The translations under genes were made by a program, and so were the position numbers. A stretch of 64,000 nt of DNA from JABCYV01 sp963696025 (lineage in GTDB: Bacteria; Acidobacteriota; Terriglobia; Terriglobales; Acidobacteriaceae), in contig CAVOII010000004.1 in the NCBI GenBank assembly GCA_963696025.1, positions 186,001 to 250,000 of the forward strand. The letters are read 5' to 3'. Below the pieces are notes generated by a model that was given only the letters and a program-made list of their open reading frames with translations, made no database searches and was not told the origin of the DNA. Shown one piece after another: positions 15,221 to 24,350 of the stretch. Position 1 is the first letter of the stretch; each line of letters opens with the position of its first letter.

Positions 15221-17584
15221 TTGTGGGCGTTGCTTTTAGCCGGCTTCTTGGCAACGCCGTCTCCGGCCGCCGCCGCGACGAAGCCCGCCCACGCAGTGAA
15301 CCGTCTGGACGTTCTCGACCCGATTGTGCACGAAGCTATCCGCGCGGGTCAGATTCCGGGCGCGGTGTTGCTGGTCTGGCACGATGGCCAGGTGATGTAC
15401 CGCAAGGCTTTCGGCAACCGGTCGCTCGAGCCACGCCGCGAGCCTATGACGGTGGATACCATCTTTGATATCGCTTCCTTAACCAAAGTCGTGGCCACAA
15501 CCACCGCCGTGATGCAGTTAGTGCAGCGGGGCAAAGTCCGGTTGAATGATCCAGTGGCGAAATACATCCCCGAGTTCGCGCAGAATGGCAAGGAGGAGGT
15601 CACAGTGCGGGATCTGCTCACACACTACTCCGGCTTGAGAGAAGACTTGGACTTGACCCAGCCGTGGGAGGGGCGCGATGTCGCTCTCCACATGGCTTAT
15701 GACGAAAAACCGGTGTTTCCTCCGGGCTCGCGATTTCTGTACAGCGATACCAACTTCATCACGCTGGGCGCGCTGGTCGAGCGGGTTGCCGGCACCTCGC
15801 TCGATGCGTATTGCGCGCAGAAAATTTTTGGCCCCTTGCGGATGACACACACCCGCTTTCTTCCGCCCGCTACCTGGCGGCCTAGAATTGCTCCCACCGA
15901 ATACGACCAAGAAGGCAAGATGTTGCGGGGAGTCGTGCACGATCCGACTGTGCGGCGCATGGGCGGCGTTGCCGGGCATGCCGGCGTTTTCTCGACTGCG
16001 GATGATCTATCAAAGTTTGCCCAGGCTCTGCTGAATGGCACCGCGGTCTTGCCTGAGTTACTGGTCGAGAAGATGACGACGCCGCAACAACCGCCAACCG
16101 CGCAAGAACTTCGCGGCCTTGGCTGGGATATCGACTCACCCTATTCCAGCAATCGCGGCGAACTCCTACCGGTCGGATCATTCGGACACACTGGTTTCAC
16201 CGGAACTTCGCTATGGATCGATCCTACAACCCAGACCTACATTATCTTGCTGACCAATGCGGTGCATCCCCGAGGGAAGGGAAGCGCGATTGCTTTGCGC
16301 TCGAAGGTGGCCACGGCAGTCGCTGCGGCGATTCCATTAAAAGTGAGCGCAAAGGAGGAGCTGCGCTGGAAGAGTATCACTGGATACAACGAAGCCCAGA
16401 CCGCAGCCCGTCGCGTGGCCGTGCGCAACGGAATGGTTCTGTCCGGCATTGATGTCTTGGAGAGCCAAAACTTCGATCCGATCGGCGCGACTACTGGCAA
16501 GAAAAGAATTGGTGTGCTGACCAATCAAACTGGAGTTGACGCGCAAGGACGCAGGACCATTGATGTGCTCGCCCAAGCGCCGGGCGTCTCCTTGGAAGCC
16601 ATCTTCAGCCCGGAGCACGGAGTAACTGGTACTCTGGACACAACTGACGTTGGGAACTCGCGTGACGCAGCCACTGGTGTTGCGGTCTACAGCGTGTATG
16701 GCGCAAAGGACGCTGCCAGGCATCCGTCGCTTGATGTGCTGAAAAATCTTGACGCCGTAGTGGTGGATATCCAGAACGCGGGCGCCCGCTTTTACACTTA
16801 CGAGACCACGCTGGGATACTTCCTGGAAGGCGCGGCCAAGACAGGAATTGAAATCGTCGTCCTCGATCGCCCCAACCCGATTACCGGATCCTTTGTGCAA
16901 GGCCCAATCTCAGAGGCTGGGCGCGAGAGTTTCACGAACTATTTTCCCCTGCTGGTCCGTCATGGGATGACCATGGGTGAGCTGGCTAAGATGTTTAATG
17001 AAGAGCGCAATCTCAATGCTAAGCTAACCGTGGTCCCCATGGCGGGATGGATGCGCGGCGACTGGTATGACTCCACTGGATTGGGATGGGTCAACCCGTC
17101 ACCAAATCTGCGCAGCCTCACGGAGGCCACTCTCTATCCCGGCGTCGGTTTGGTTGAAGGAACCAACGTTTCGGTGGGAAGGGGCACGGATACACCGTTC
17201 GAACTTCTCGGCGCTCCCTGGATCACGGGACGCGAACTGGCGCAATACTTGAATGCCAGAAATATCTCTGGCATTCGTTTTGTGCCGGTAAGCTTCACGG
17301 CGAACGCCAGTAACTATGCGGGCCAGAAGTGCGAGGGCATCAATCTCATCGTGACCGAACGCAATGCCTTTGACGCGCCTGAGCTGGGTATCGAGCTCGC
17401 ATCCGCTTTGCACAAGCTTTATCCCGACCAGTTTCAACTGGAGCGTATGAATGAACTGCTGTTGAATCAATCGGTATACTCCGCCATCGCTGAGGGTCAA
17501 GATCCCCGCCGCATCGCCGACGACTGGCGCGAGCCCCTGGAGAAGTTCCAGCAGCTTCGCAAGAAGTATCTGATTTACAAGTAA
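15221..17584 (+). CDS. Exported fusion: AmiE-like serine hydrolase + NamZ-type exo-N-acetylmuramidase (DUF1343/GH171)
   Basis: A 787-residue two-domain protein. After a hydrophobic export signal (LWALLLAGFLATPSPAAAA), residues about 25-390 form a class C beta-lactamase-like domain with S86-L-T-K89, YSDTN and HTGFTG. Residues about 405-787 form a complete DUF1343 domain: IGVLTNQTGVDAQGRRTID, IFSPEHG (Glu465), VVDIQNAGARFYTYETT, VLDRPNPI, GLGWVNPSPNLRSLTEATLY and GLVEGTNVSVGRGTDTPFE. DUF1343 is NamZ/YbbC, which releases MurNAc from glycan ends. In B. subtilis amiE and namZ are separate genes next to murQ; here the activities are joined in one exported polypeptide opposite amiE-murQ. The start codon is uncertain: TTG at 15221 is the only conventional one before the signal, it lacks a Shine-Dalgarno, and Arg-rich codons lie upstream in frame. 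Confidence 0.85.
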   Translation: MWALLLAGFLATPSPAAAATKPAHAVNRLDVLDPIVHEAIRAGQIPGAVLLVWHDGQVMYRKAFGNRSLEPRREPMTVDTIFDIASLTKVVATTTAVMQLVQRGKVRLNDPVAKYIPEFAQNGKEEVTVRDLLTHYSGLREDLDLTQPWEGRDVALHMAYDEKPVFPPGSRFLYSDTNFITLGALVERVAGTSLDAYCAQKIFGPLRMTHTRFLPPATWRPRIAPTEYDQEGKMLRGVVHDPTVRRMGGVAGHAGVFSTADDLSKFAQALLNGTAVLPELLVEKMTTPQQPPTAQELRGLGWDIDSPYSSNRGELLPVGSFGHTGFTGTSLWIDPTTQTYIILLTNAVHPRGKGSAIALRSKVATAVAAAIPLKVSAKEELRWKSITGYNEAQTAARRVAVRNGMVLSGIDVLESQNFDPIGATTGKKRIGVLTNQTGVDAQGRRTIDVLAQAPGVSLEAIFSPEHGVTGTLDTTDVGNSRDAATGVAVYSVYGAKDAARHPSLDVLKNLDAVVVDIQNAGARFYTYETTLGYFLEGAAKTGIEIVVLDRPNPITGSFVQGPISEAGRESFTNYFPLLVRHGMTMGELAKMFNEERNLNAKLTVVPMAGWMRGDWYDSTGLGWVNPSPNLRSLTEATLYPGVGLVEGTNVSVGRGTDTPFELLGAPWITGRELAQYLNARNISGIRFVPVSFTANASNYAGQKCEGINLIVTERNAFDAPELGIELASALHKLYPDQFQLERMNELLLNQSVYSAIAEGQDPRRIADDWREPLEKFQQLRKKYLIYK

Positions 17585-17640
17585 CGGCGCGGGTTCTCGC
17601 CTTTCGTTAGAATGTAGAAGTTTTTTTTGGGGAGTTCCGG

Positions 17641-17919
17641 ATGAAAGCTGGTCGCCCAAATACGCCCGCGCCCAATCCTTTCTACCGCTGTGCCGGCCCA
17701 AACTGTGGCCTGCTTAAGGGCGCGTCCGACCGTTGGTGGCTGATGTGGACTTCGTTCGGTGAATTCAATCAGCCGGTGCTTTATCTATGCGCCTGGGACC
17801 AGGAGATCGCGCAAAAGGAGGGCACGCTGCATGTTTGTGGCGAGCTGTGCGCCCAGAAGCTGCAGTCCCAGTTCATGGGCAACGTCCGGGAAAATCAGGT
17901 AAAGCGGGCTGGCGGCTAG
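17641..17919 (+). CDS. Small Cys/Trp-containing protein of unknown function
   Basis: A 92-residue protein with a strong ribosome-binding site (GGGGAG) before the ATG. I do not recognise it. It has pairs of cysteines in a pattern that could bind a metal: FYRCAGPNCG near residues 14-23, LYLCAWD near 48 and LHVCGELCAQKL near 64. It also carries the aromatic stretch SDRWWLMWTSFGEFNQP. No signal peptide or membrane helix is seen. It lies 56 bases after the fusion hydrolase gene on the same strand and might be cotranscribed, but nothing ties it functionally to cell-wall recycling. Confidence 0.6.
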   Translation: MKAGRPNTPAPNPFYRCAGPNCGLLKGASDRWWLMWTSFGEFNQPVLYLCAWDQEIAQKEGTLHVCGELCAQKLQSQFMGNVRENQVKRAGG

Positions 17920-18031
17920 CCCCGATATAACCTTTTCGCTTCCAGCCTGCATCCTACTCGGCAATAGACCTGCAGTGCCCTTATACTGGGGCGTCCGATT
18001 CTCATCGCTTGAGCTGGTTCGGAGGACTCCA

Positions 18032-18724
18032 ATGCGCATAATGATAGCTGTGTTTCTCCTTGGGAGTTTGACGGCGGCTCAAACGGGCTCGATCGCGAAG
18101 GCGGATCCTCCGGCCAAAACTTCGACCTCAACCGCCCCGAACCAACTGATCATTCCTGCCGGAACCAAAGTTCCGATCGCGTTGAAGCATGCCGTTTCGA
18201 CCAAGAGTACCCGGGAAGGAGAGTCTGTTTATGCCGAGACTACCTTTCCCGTGGTGTTCAATGATCGTGTTCTCATTCCGGCCGGCACTTACGTCCAGGG
18301 GAAAATCAGCCACGTCCAGCGTGCAGGGCGCGTGAAAGGACGGGCCGAAGTGCTTATGCATTTCACCACCCTAATCTATCCCAGCGGTTACACCGTAGTG
18401 CTGCCGGGCTCGGTTGAAAATGTTCCCGGCGCTGAGAAGACCTCGATGAAAGACAACGAAGGGACCATTCGCCAGGATAGCCAAACCGGAGAGAAAGTTG
18501 GGACCGTGGCCACGGCGGCGGGAACTGGTGCCGTGATTGGAGGCCTCAGCAACGGGGCAAAGGGTGGATTGATTGGCGCAGGGGTTGGAGGCGCCGTTGG
18601 CAGTGCCATCGCCATGCTGTCGCGGGGCAACGACGTAAAGCTGGACGCAGGTACGACATTGGAGATGGTGATCCAGCGCGAGGTCCCGCTGGACGCCGGT
18701 CGCATTCCGGCGCCGGTAAGGTAA
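18032..18724 (+). CDS. Secreted glycine-zipper protein (IPAGT-type domain)
   Basis: A 230-residue protein starting at the ATG at 18032, which has GGAGGA upstream and a signal peptide (MRIMIAVFLLGSLTAAQT). The mature part opens with IIPAGTKVPIALKHAVSTKS, then VLIPAGTYVQGKISHVQR, a pattern resembling the beta-barrel of TrbI/VirB10-like proteins. It ends in a glycine zipper (GTGAVIGGLSNGAKGGLIGA and GVGGAVGSAIAML) that could insert in or associate with a membrane. A related signal-peptide/IPAGT protein is encoded at 27796-28542. Function unknown. Confidence 0.7.
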   Translation: MRIMIAVFLLGSLTAAQTGSIAKADPPAKTSTSTAPNQLIIPAGTKVPIALKHAVSTKSTREGESVYAETTFPVVFNDRVLIPAGTYVQGKISHVQRAGRVKGRAEVLMHFTTLIYPSGYTVVLPGSVENVPGAEKTSMKDNEGTIRQDSQTGEKVGTVATAAGTGAVIGGLSNGAKGGLIGAGVGGAVGSAIAMLSRGNDVKLDAGTTLEMVIQREVPLDAGRIPAPVR

Positions 18725-18744
18725 GCAGACTCGCCCACGGCAGG

Positions 18745-19470
18745 CTACCTCAAGGAAAACATCGCATTCACGTGCGCGGTGACCACAATGGTCTGCGGGC
18801 TGAATTCCTCAGTCGGCGCCGGCGTGCCAGCTTCCATTTTCATTGCCATGGCACGAGGAGCCATAGGCGAAATGACGCGCATGTTTTCGAAGGTATCCAC
18901 TGAGGCATAGGACAAGTCTCCCAGTGTGCGTCCGCCAGCGCGAGCCACGGCATTCGCCGATTCGTGAGCCCGCCGGTACGCATCCTCTACCGCGCGAGTC
19001 TTGGCTGCGTCCATGTCTTCCAACGTGTAGTTAATTGACTGGTTCTCGGTGACGTCGGTATCAGCCAGTTGCTGTACGATGGGTGCAATCTTTGAAAAAT
19101 CCTTCAGCTTGAGAGAGACGTTGGCATTCACCCGATATCCAACTAGCTTACGCTTCGGATTTTTGTAGTCGTAAACTGGCTGAATGGAGAAAAAGCCAAT
19201 CTCAGCGCTCTTGGGCTCAATGCCATTGGAACGCAGAATCTGCCGAATCTGCTCGGCCGATTTCGAGGCACGGTCATAGGCCGCGCGGGAACTATCTTCC
19301 TGTGCTGAGATATTGAATTGCACCAGCGCTGTATCAGGATTTGCTTCGAACCTGCCGTCGGCGCCTACAAAAACAGAGTTTGGCTGCGCGGTGATTGTGG
19401 GCCGATCCTGTGCAACAGCCAATGTTCCCGTCAGCAGAATCACCGTGAGCATTCCGAGGCTCATTTTCAT
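18745..19470 (-). CDS. SIMPL-domain (DUF541) periplasmic protein
   Basis: A 241-residue secreted protein (signal MKMSLGMLTVILLTGTLAVAQ) covering one SIMPL domain. Characteristic parts are GADGRFEANPDTALVQFNIS, DRASKSAEQIRQILRSNGI, IGFFSIQPVYDYKN, KLVGYRVNANVSLKLKD and AVEDAYRRAHESANAVARAGG. Members (YggE, BP26) form ring-shaped periplasmic assemblies linked to oxidative stress, but the biochemical role is not settled. It converges with the glycine-zipper gene (20-base gap), and the HD-GYP gene upstream is on the same strand. Confidence 0.9.
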   Translation of the reverse strand: MKMSLGMLTVILLTGTLAVAQDRPTITAQPNSVFVGADGRFEANPDTALVQFNISAQEDSSRAAYDRASKSAEQIRQILRSNGIEPKSAEIGFFSIQPVYDYKNPKRKLVGYRVNANVSLKLKDFSKIAPIVQQLADTDVTENQSINYTLEDMDAAKTRAVEDAYRRAHESANAVARAGGRTLGDLSYASVDTFENMRVISPMAPRAMAMKMEAGTPAPTEEFSPQTIVVTAHVNAMFSLR

Positions 19471-19607
19471 GTGTCGCTCTCCGAAATAGAATTAAGAAGA
19501 ATTTATACGCCTGAGTCTGCGCTATAACAAAGAACGCAACGGCGGGATGCACTTGCAGGTGCTGCTCGGCAAATCGTCTACAACTGCAATCTGGAGACTA
19601 AGCCAGC

Positions 19608-20720
19608 TTAGGATGAGCTCTTGGCGGCGGTGGACAAGGCAAAGCGAGGATTCTGGACTTCGATCTGTTTACCATCGATCTCTTTGCGCAGGTCCTCCCA
19701 GATGCTCTCTGGCATTGACAGAAAGGTTCTGACCACCTCGGGATCAAACTGAGAACCTTTGCAACGGTTGATTTCGTCCCGTGCCGCGGCTATAGACCGC
19801 GCGGCGCGATAGGGTCGGTCGGAAATGATGGCATCCAGTGTGTCAGCAACAGCGAAAATGCGCGCTCCAAGCGGGATTTGATCGCCCTTCAATCTGCGGG
19901 GATAGCCGCTTCCGTCGAAGTACTCCTGATGAGAATATACGATCTCAGCAGCGTCGCTCAGAAACGGAATTTTTTTAAGGATCTGATAGCCGTTGTAGCA
20001 GTGCTCCCGCATGATGGTGACCTCATCCGGCGTCAAGGCGCCTGGCTTGCGGAGGATCGCGTCGGGTATCGCCATCTTCCCAATGTCGTGGAGAAATGCG
20101 CCATGGGCGATGATCTTAACCTGATCGTTCGGCAGCCCCAACTTGCGCGCGATGGCCATGGTGAATGCTGTAACTCGCCGCGAATGGCCTTCCGTCTCCG
20201 CATCTTTAAGGTCGAGGGCGCCGCCCAAAGCTTCCAGTGTCATGCCGTAGGAACGCTCCAGATCGAGCATGGTCTGCTTTAACTGCTGGGTGCGGGCGTC
20301 GACCAACGATTCGAGATTAGTCTGATAAGCGCGATTCTCCAGCTTGAGGCGGCGGTTCTCGAGCGCTCGCCGCACCGTCGCCAGGAGTTGCTCGCGCTCG
20401 AACGGCTTCAACAGGTAATCATAAGCGCCGTTGCGCAAGGCATCCAAAGCAACTGATATGTCGTGAACCGCGGTCACCATGACCACAGGCATGTCCGGAA
20501 ATTTTTCTTTAGTACGTTCCAGGAGGGCAATTCCGTCCAGATCGGCCATCATCAAGTCGGACAGCATGAGCTCAAATTCCTCGCCCGACTCGAGCAAAGC
20601 CAGCGCCTCCAGGCCAGACGCCGCCTGGCGGCACTTGTAGTTGGCGATGGTCAGCATGGAGGACACAATCTCGCGAATGGTCTCTTCGTCATCGACAACC
20701 AGGATGCGGTCGGCTGGCAT
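19608..20720 (-). CDS. Response regulator with HD-GYP domain (probable c-di-GMP phosphodiesterase)
   Basis: A 370-residue protein with a receiver domain at about 1-120: RILVVDDEETI, phosphoacceptor Asp in MLSDLMMADLDG, and the conserved Lys in YLLKPFE. A coiled linker follows (LENRRLKLENRAYQTNLESL), then an HD-GYP domain: GHSRRVTAFTMAIA, HDIGKMAIPDAIL, HQEYFDGSGYP and FAVADTLDAI. All metal and GYP residues expected of an active c-di-GMP hydrolase are present. It is divergent from the hybrid histidine kinase gene with only 63 bases between the start codons, which suggests a shared control region and a functional pair. Confidence 0.93.
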   Translation of the reverse strand: MPADRILVVDDEETIREIVSSMLTIANYKCRQAASGLEALALLESGEEFELMLSDLMMADLDGIALLERTKEKFPDMPVVMVTAVHDISVALDALRNGAYDYLLKPFEREQLLATVRRALENRRLKLENRAYQTNLESLVDARTQQLKQTMLDLERSYGMTLEALGGALDLKDAETEGHSRRVTAFTMAIARKLGLPNDQVKIIAHGAFLHDIGKMAIPDAILRKPGALTPDEVTIMREHCYNGYQILKKIPFLSDAAEIVYSHQEYFDGSGYPRRLKGDQIPLGARIFAVADTLDAIISDRPYRAARSIAAARDEINRCKGSQFDPEVVRTFLSMPESIWEDLRKEIDGKQIEVQNPRFALSTAAKSSS

Positions 20721-20783
20721 GGGATAGTTGAGTCTACGGCCAATTCTATCGCAGTTCAGAGATTCCCAAAGTAACCATATGGG

Positions 20784-23700
20784 GTGGGAAAGCCCATTGG
20801 TAACAGGGCCAGGCGTGCTATTAAAGGAAACGAGCGCTTGGCCCTGGTTGCCATGAATATTTCGATTCCGTACGCGTGGTACGCGGTCGGGGACATCACT
20901 GTCCCCCGGTTGATGGCACAGGAGTCAGCTGCCTTGATCATGCTGGCGGCCAGCTTGCTCGTATTTCGAACGTTTCGTGAGCGCTACCTTCTGCTGTGGA
21001 TCCTGGGCTGGCTGGCCTGCTTCGTTTCCCGCTGGACCCTGCGCGGGGAAAGCGCCAACACTCTGCCGCGCTATCTGACGGCGATTTCGCACGCCGAGTT
21101 CATTCTGGCGGTATGTTTGTTCGCTGCTGCGGTGTTCGTCTATACCCATGCTCGCAAGCTGCTGTTGCCCTTGCTGCTGATTTCATTCAGTCTGATTGGC
21201 TTTGCTGTGGCCCGCGCCCTGGTGTGGCCCGATTCCATCACGTTGCGGGCGGCTTTGGAAGTTGCCTACCGCCTGATTGCACTCAGTGCGGCCTTCCAGT
21301 TGATTCGCTTTCGCTGGGCAAGATGGGAGATTGGCCCCTGGCTATTGAGCCTCAGCCTCCTGCTCCTGCATATCCGGTGGGACCCTGTGAGCGTTCACTT
21401 ACCGCCTGGTTCTGCCCTGATGACGAATCTTTTCCTGGGCCTGAGCATGTTGCTGGTCGTGTTCGACGATTACAAGATGCGCACCCGCCGACTGGGGGTA
21501 ATCAATGCGCTGACAACCAGCATTACTCGCGCGCAGCAACATGGGCCGATGATGGTTACTGCCCTGGAAGAACTTAAAGGCCTAATGTGCGCCAAGGCAG
21601 CCTGGTTTCGTCTGCTTGAGGGCGAACGGATGGTCATCGCGCAGCAGATCGGGCTTTCCCAGGACTTCCTGCGCGATCGCAGTTCGGTCCCGCGGGATGA
21701 GACTCTCGGGCAGACCCTGAAAGAAGGGACACCAACTATAGTCAAAACCAGCGCCGCGAGCGAAACCATCCGGCCGTGCCTCAAAAAAGAGCGTTTTCAC
21801 CACGTAGTTGTAGTTCCAGTGCTTGGCAAAAAATCAGTGATCGGAACGCTTTCGTTGGGTAGCCGCCATCGGCTTTCCTATACCCCGGATGACATGGAAT
21901 TTCTCACCACCAGTGCCCACCAACTTGGGCTTGCGTTTGAGAACCTGCGGCTGGTGGAGCAGATTCTGCGCTCCCATCGGCAGTGGACCAATACCTTTGA
22001 TTCCATTCATGACTTCGTCTTGCTGCATGACTCCGAATTCCGGGTGATGAAAGCGAACCATGCTTTACTCCAACGTCTGGGCCAGGCGCCTGCAGATGTC
22101 GTAGGCCAGCTTTGCGAACAGGTGCTGCCCCGTGTGCGTAGCGAGTGGAAGGGATGTCCCTATTGCCACGGCGCAGAGGAAGGCTTCTACGAGGGTGATG
22201 ATCCCTGCTTCGGTGGTTATTCAATGATTTCCACGTCCTCGTATACGGATCAGGGAGGCAAGCAGAAGGGGACCATCCATGTAATCCGCGACACTACCGA
22301 CCGGCGAATGGCTGAGGAGAAATACCGCCTTCTTTTTGAACAAGTGCAGGAGGGAGTCTTCGTGGCCACGCCGGAGGGCAAACTGTTGGATTGTAACGAC
22401 GCCTTCATTCGGATGCTGGGTTATACCCATGAAGAATTGATGGCCCTCAACATCGATACCGAGCTCTATGCTTCGGTAGAGCAGCGTGATGCATTTCGGC
22501 GCGAAGTGGAACACCACAACTACGTCCGCAACTTTGAAGTTACCATGCGGAAAAAAGACGGCACGTTTCTGACCGCCGTGGAGAGCAGCTTCGCCACTCG
22601 CGATAGCGCCGGCAAGATCGAACGCTACCAGGGTTTCCTGCTGGACATGACCGAGAAGAAACGGGCCGAAGACGAGATTCGCCGCCGCAATCGCGAGCTG
22701 AACGCGCTGAACGCCATGGCCGTAATCGCGACCCAGTCGTTCGATTTGGACGAGATTCTGAACCTCACGTTGCGACAAGTCATCTCGCTACTAGCCGCAG
22801 AGACGGGATCTATCTATCTTTCGGACTCTGACGAAACCACGTTCCGCCGCCGTGCTGGGTGGGGGTTGCGCAGCAGTGATCGTGCGCGTTTTTCCGAGAT
22901 CAAGATCGATGATTTTGGCGATCTGGTGACGCGTTCGCGTACTGAGGTGATCACCTCCGAATATCTTCCGCATCTTCCTCCACTGGTAGCCCAATTTATT
23001 CGCGCCGACGGTCTGACGTCCTGGATCTGGGTGCTGTTGTGGGGCAAGGACAAGCCCATGGGCATCATGGGCATCAGCAGTCGTGAGGACCGCGAATACA
23101 CCAGCAATGACGAAAATCTGCTGGTAGCCATCAGTCGACAGTTGTCGACCACGATCGAGAAAGTCCGGTTGTATGAAGAGACCTGCCGCGCTTATGAGGA
23201 TCTGCGCCGTACTCAGGAGCAGTTGCTGCAGAGCGAAAAAATGTCGGCGGTGGGGCAATTGATCGCAGGCGTGGCGCATGAACTCAATAATCCGCTGACC
23301 GCCATCCTGGGCTATGCACAACTCCTGGAAAGCGAAGGGCTGGGAGAGCGCGCGGCAGACTTCGTAAGCAAACTTTTCAAACAGGCGCAGCGCACGCATC
23401 GGGTAGTGCAGAATTTGCTCTCTTTCGCCCGCCAGCGCAAACCGCATCGGCAGGAAGTCGATGTTTGCAGGGTTTTAGAAGAAACTCTGACACTGCGCGA
23501 CTATGACTTGAAGGTGAATGACATAGAGCTGGAACGAGAGATCGCGACCGACGTCCCTGCCGTAACCGCCGACCCACACCAGCTGGAGCAGGTATTTCTC
23601 AATCTCATCAATAACGCTGTGGACGCCATGCTGGAAGTGGGTCATGGTGGCGTGCTGAAAGTGCGTGTTTACTCGCGGGATAGTAAAGTGCACGCGGAAT

Positions 23701-24347
23701 TTGAAGACTCCGGCCCCGGCATTAAAGAACCGAACCGCATTTTTGACCCCTTTTACACCACCAAGAGCGTGGGCAAAGGCACCGGACTGGGGCTGAGCAT
23801 CTGCTACGGAATAATCAAGGAGCATGGCGGCGAAATTTTCGCTCGCAACTGCAAAGAGGGAGGGGCGATCCTCGAAGTGTGTCTGCCTTCTGCCGGATGC
23901 GGCGTATCTCCGTCAGAAGCGATACCGGCACGGCGTGCCGACTTTGCCATTGAAGGCCGCATCCTGCTAGTCGAGGATGAGGAAGCCGTGCTGGAGTTCG
24001 AGCGTGACGTACTGGCGGGGGCCGGCGCTCAAGTAGTAGCGTTAATGAATGGAGAACAAGTGAAGGCGCGGCTACTCAGTGAGACGTTCGATGCCCTCAT
24101 TATCAATGGCAAGATGCCGGGCGGCTGGAGCGCACCGGAAGTTTACAGCTGGATCGCTGAAAAGCGTCCTGGACTGGAGAAACATCTATTGTTTACCTTC
24201 TCCACTGTCGCCGAACCGGAGACCCGTACGTTTCTGCACAAGAACAACCTTCCATATCTGGTGAAGCCGTTCGAAGTCGCCGACCTCATTTCCCAGGCAC
24301 GTCGGCTGTTGCAGAAGACGCGGGCGACAGCCGCTGGCACGAACTGA
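20784..24347 (+). CDS. Membrane hybrid histidine kinase (7-TM, GAF, PAS, PAS, GAF, HisKA-HATPase, pseudo-receiver)
   Basis: An 1187-residue sensor kinase. Residues about 45-235 contain roughly seven hydrophobic helices. Then come a GAF domain (about 240-392), a PAS with a Cys motif (GCPYCHGAEEG), a second PAS (YRLLFEQVQEGVFVATPEGK...), and a second GAF (about 645-795). The kinase core has H-box AHELNNPLTAILGYAQLLE near 831, N-box NLINNAVDAML, DSGPGI, and GKGTGLGLSICYGIIKEHGG. The C-terminal receiver (about 1057-1180) keeps the acidic pocket (LLVEDEEAV) and the Lys (LVKPFE) but has Asn1108 in IINGKMPGG where the phosphoacceptor Asp belongs. Start is GTG at 20784; an ATG at 20853 is possible. 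Confidence 0.9.
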   Translation: MGKPIGNRARRAIKGNERLALVAMNISIPYAWYAVGDITVPRLMAQESAALIMLAASLLVFRTFRERYLLLWILGWLACFVSRWTLRGESANTLPRYLTAISHAEFILAVCLFAAAVFVYTHARKLLLPLLLISFSLIGFAVARALVWPDSITLRAALEVAYRLIALSAAFQLIRFRWARWEIGPWLLSLSLLLLHIRWDPVSVHLPPGSALMTNLFLGLSMLLVVFDDYKMRTRRLGVINALTTSITRAQQHGPMMVTALEELKGLMCAKAAWFRLLEGERMVIAQQIGLSQDFLRDRSSVPRDETLGQTLKEGTPTIVKTSAASETIRPCLKKERFHHVVVVPVLGKKSVIGTLSLGSRHRLSYTPDDMEFLTTSAHQLGLAFENLRLVEQILRSHRQWTNTFDSIHDFVLLHDSEFRVMKANHALLQRLGQAPADVVGQLCEQVLPRVRSEWKGCPYCHGAEEGFYEGDDPCFGGYSMISTSSYTDQGGKQKGTIHVIRDTTDRRMAEEKYRLLFEQVQEGVFVATPEGKLLDCNDAFIRMLGYTHEELMALNIDTELYASVEQRDAFRREVEHHNYVRNFEVTMRKKDGTFLTAVESSFATRDSAGKIERYQGFLLDMTEKKRAEDEIRRRNRELNALNAMAVIATQSFDLDEILNLTLRQVISLLAAETGSIYLSDSDETTFRRRAGWGLRSSDRARFSEIKIDDFGDLVTRSRTEVITSEYLPHLPPLVAQFIRADGLTSWIWVLLWGKDKPMGIMGISSREDREYTSNDENLLVAISRQLSTTIEKVRLYEETCRAYEDLRRTQEQLLQSEKMSAVGQLIAGVAHELNNPLTAILGYAQLLESEGLGERAADFVSKLFKQAQRTHRVVQNLLSFARQRKPHRQEVDVCRVLEETLTLRDYDLKVNDIELEREIATDVPAVTADPHQLEQVFLNLINNAVDAMLEVGHGGVLKVRVYSRDSKVHAEFEDSGPGIKEPNRIFDPFYTTKSVGKGTGLGLSICYGIIKEHGGEIFARNCKEGGAILEVCLPSAGCGVSPSEAIPARRADFAIEGRILLVEDEEAVLEFERDVLAGAGAQVVALMNGEQVKARLLSETFDALIINGKMPGGWSAPEVYSWIAEKRPGLEKHLLFTFSTVAEPETRTFLHKNNLPYLVKPFEVADLISQARRLLQKTRATAAGTN

Positions 24348-24350
24348 AAG

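Noticed and set aside
15196..15468. Alternative frame from the TTG at 15196 (MPRLFFLRLVGVAF...) as a separate small gene or as the true start of the NamZ fusion
   Set aside because: It would require a frameshift to join the hydrolase, and it turns Arg-rich and featureless after about 25 residues.
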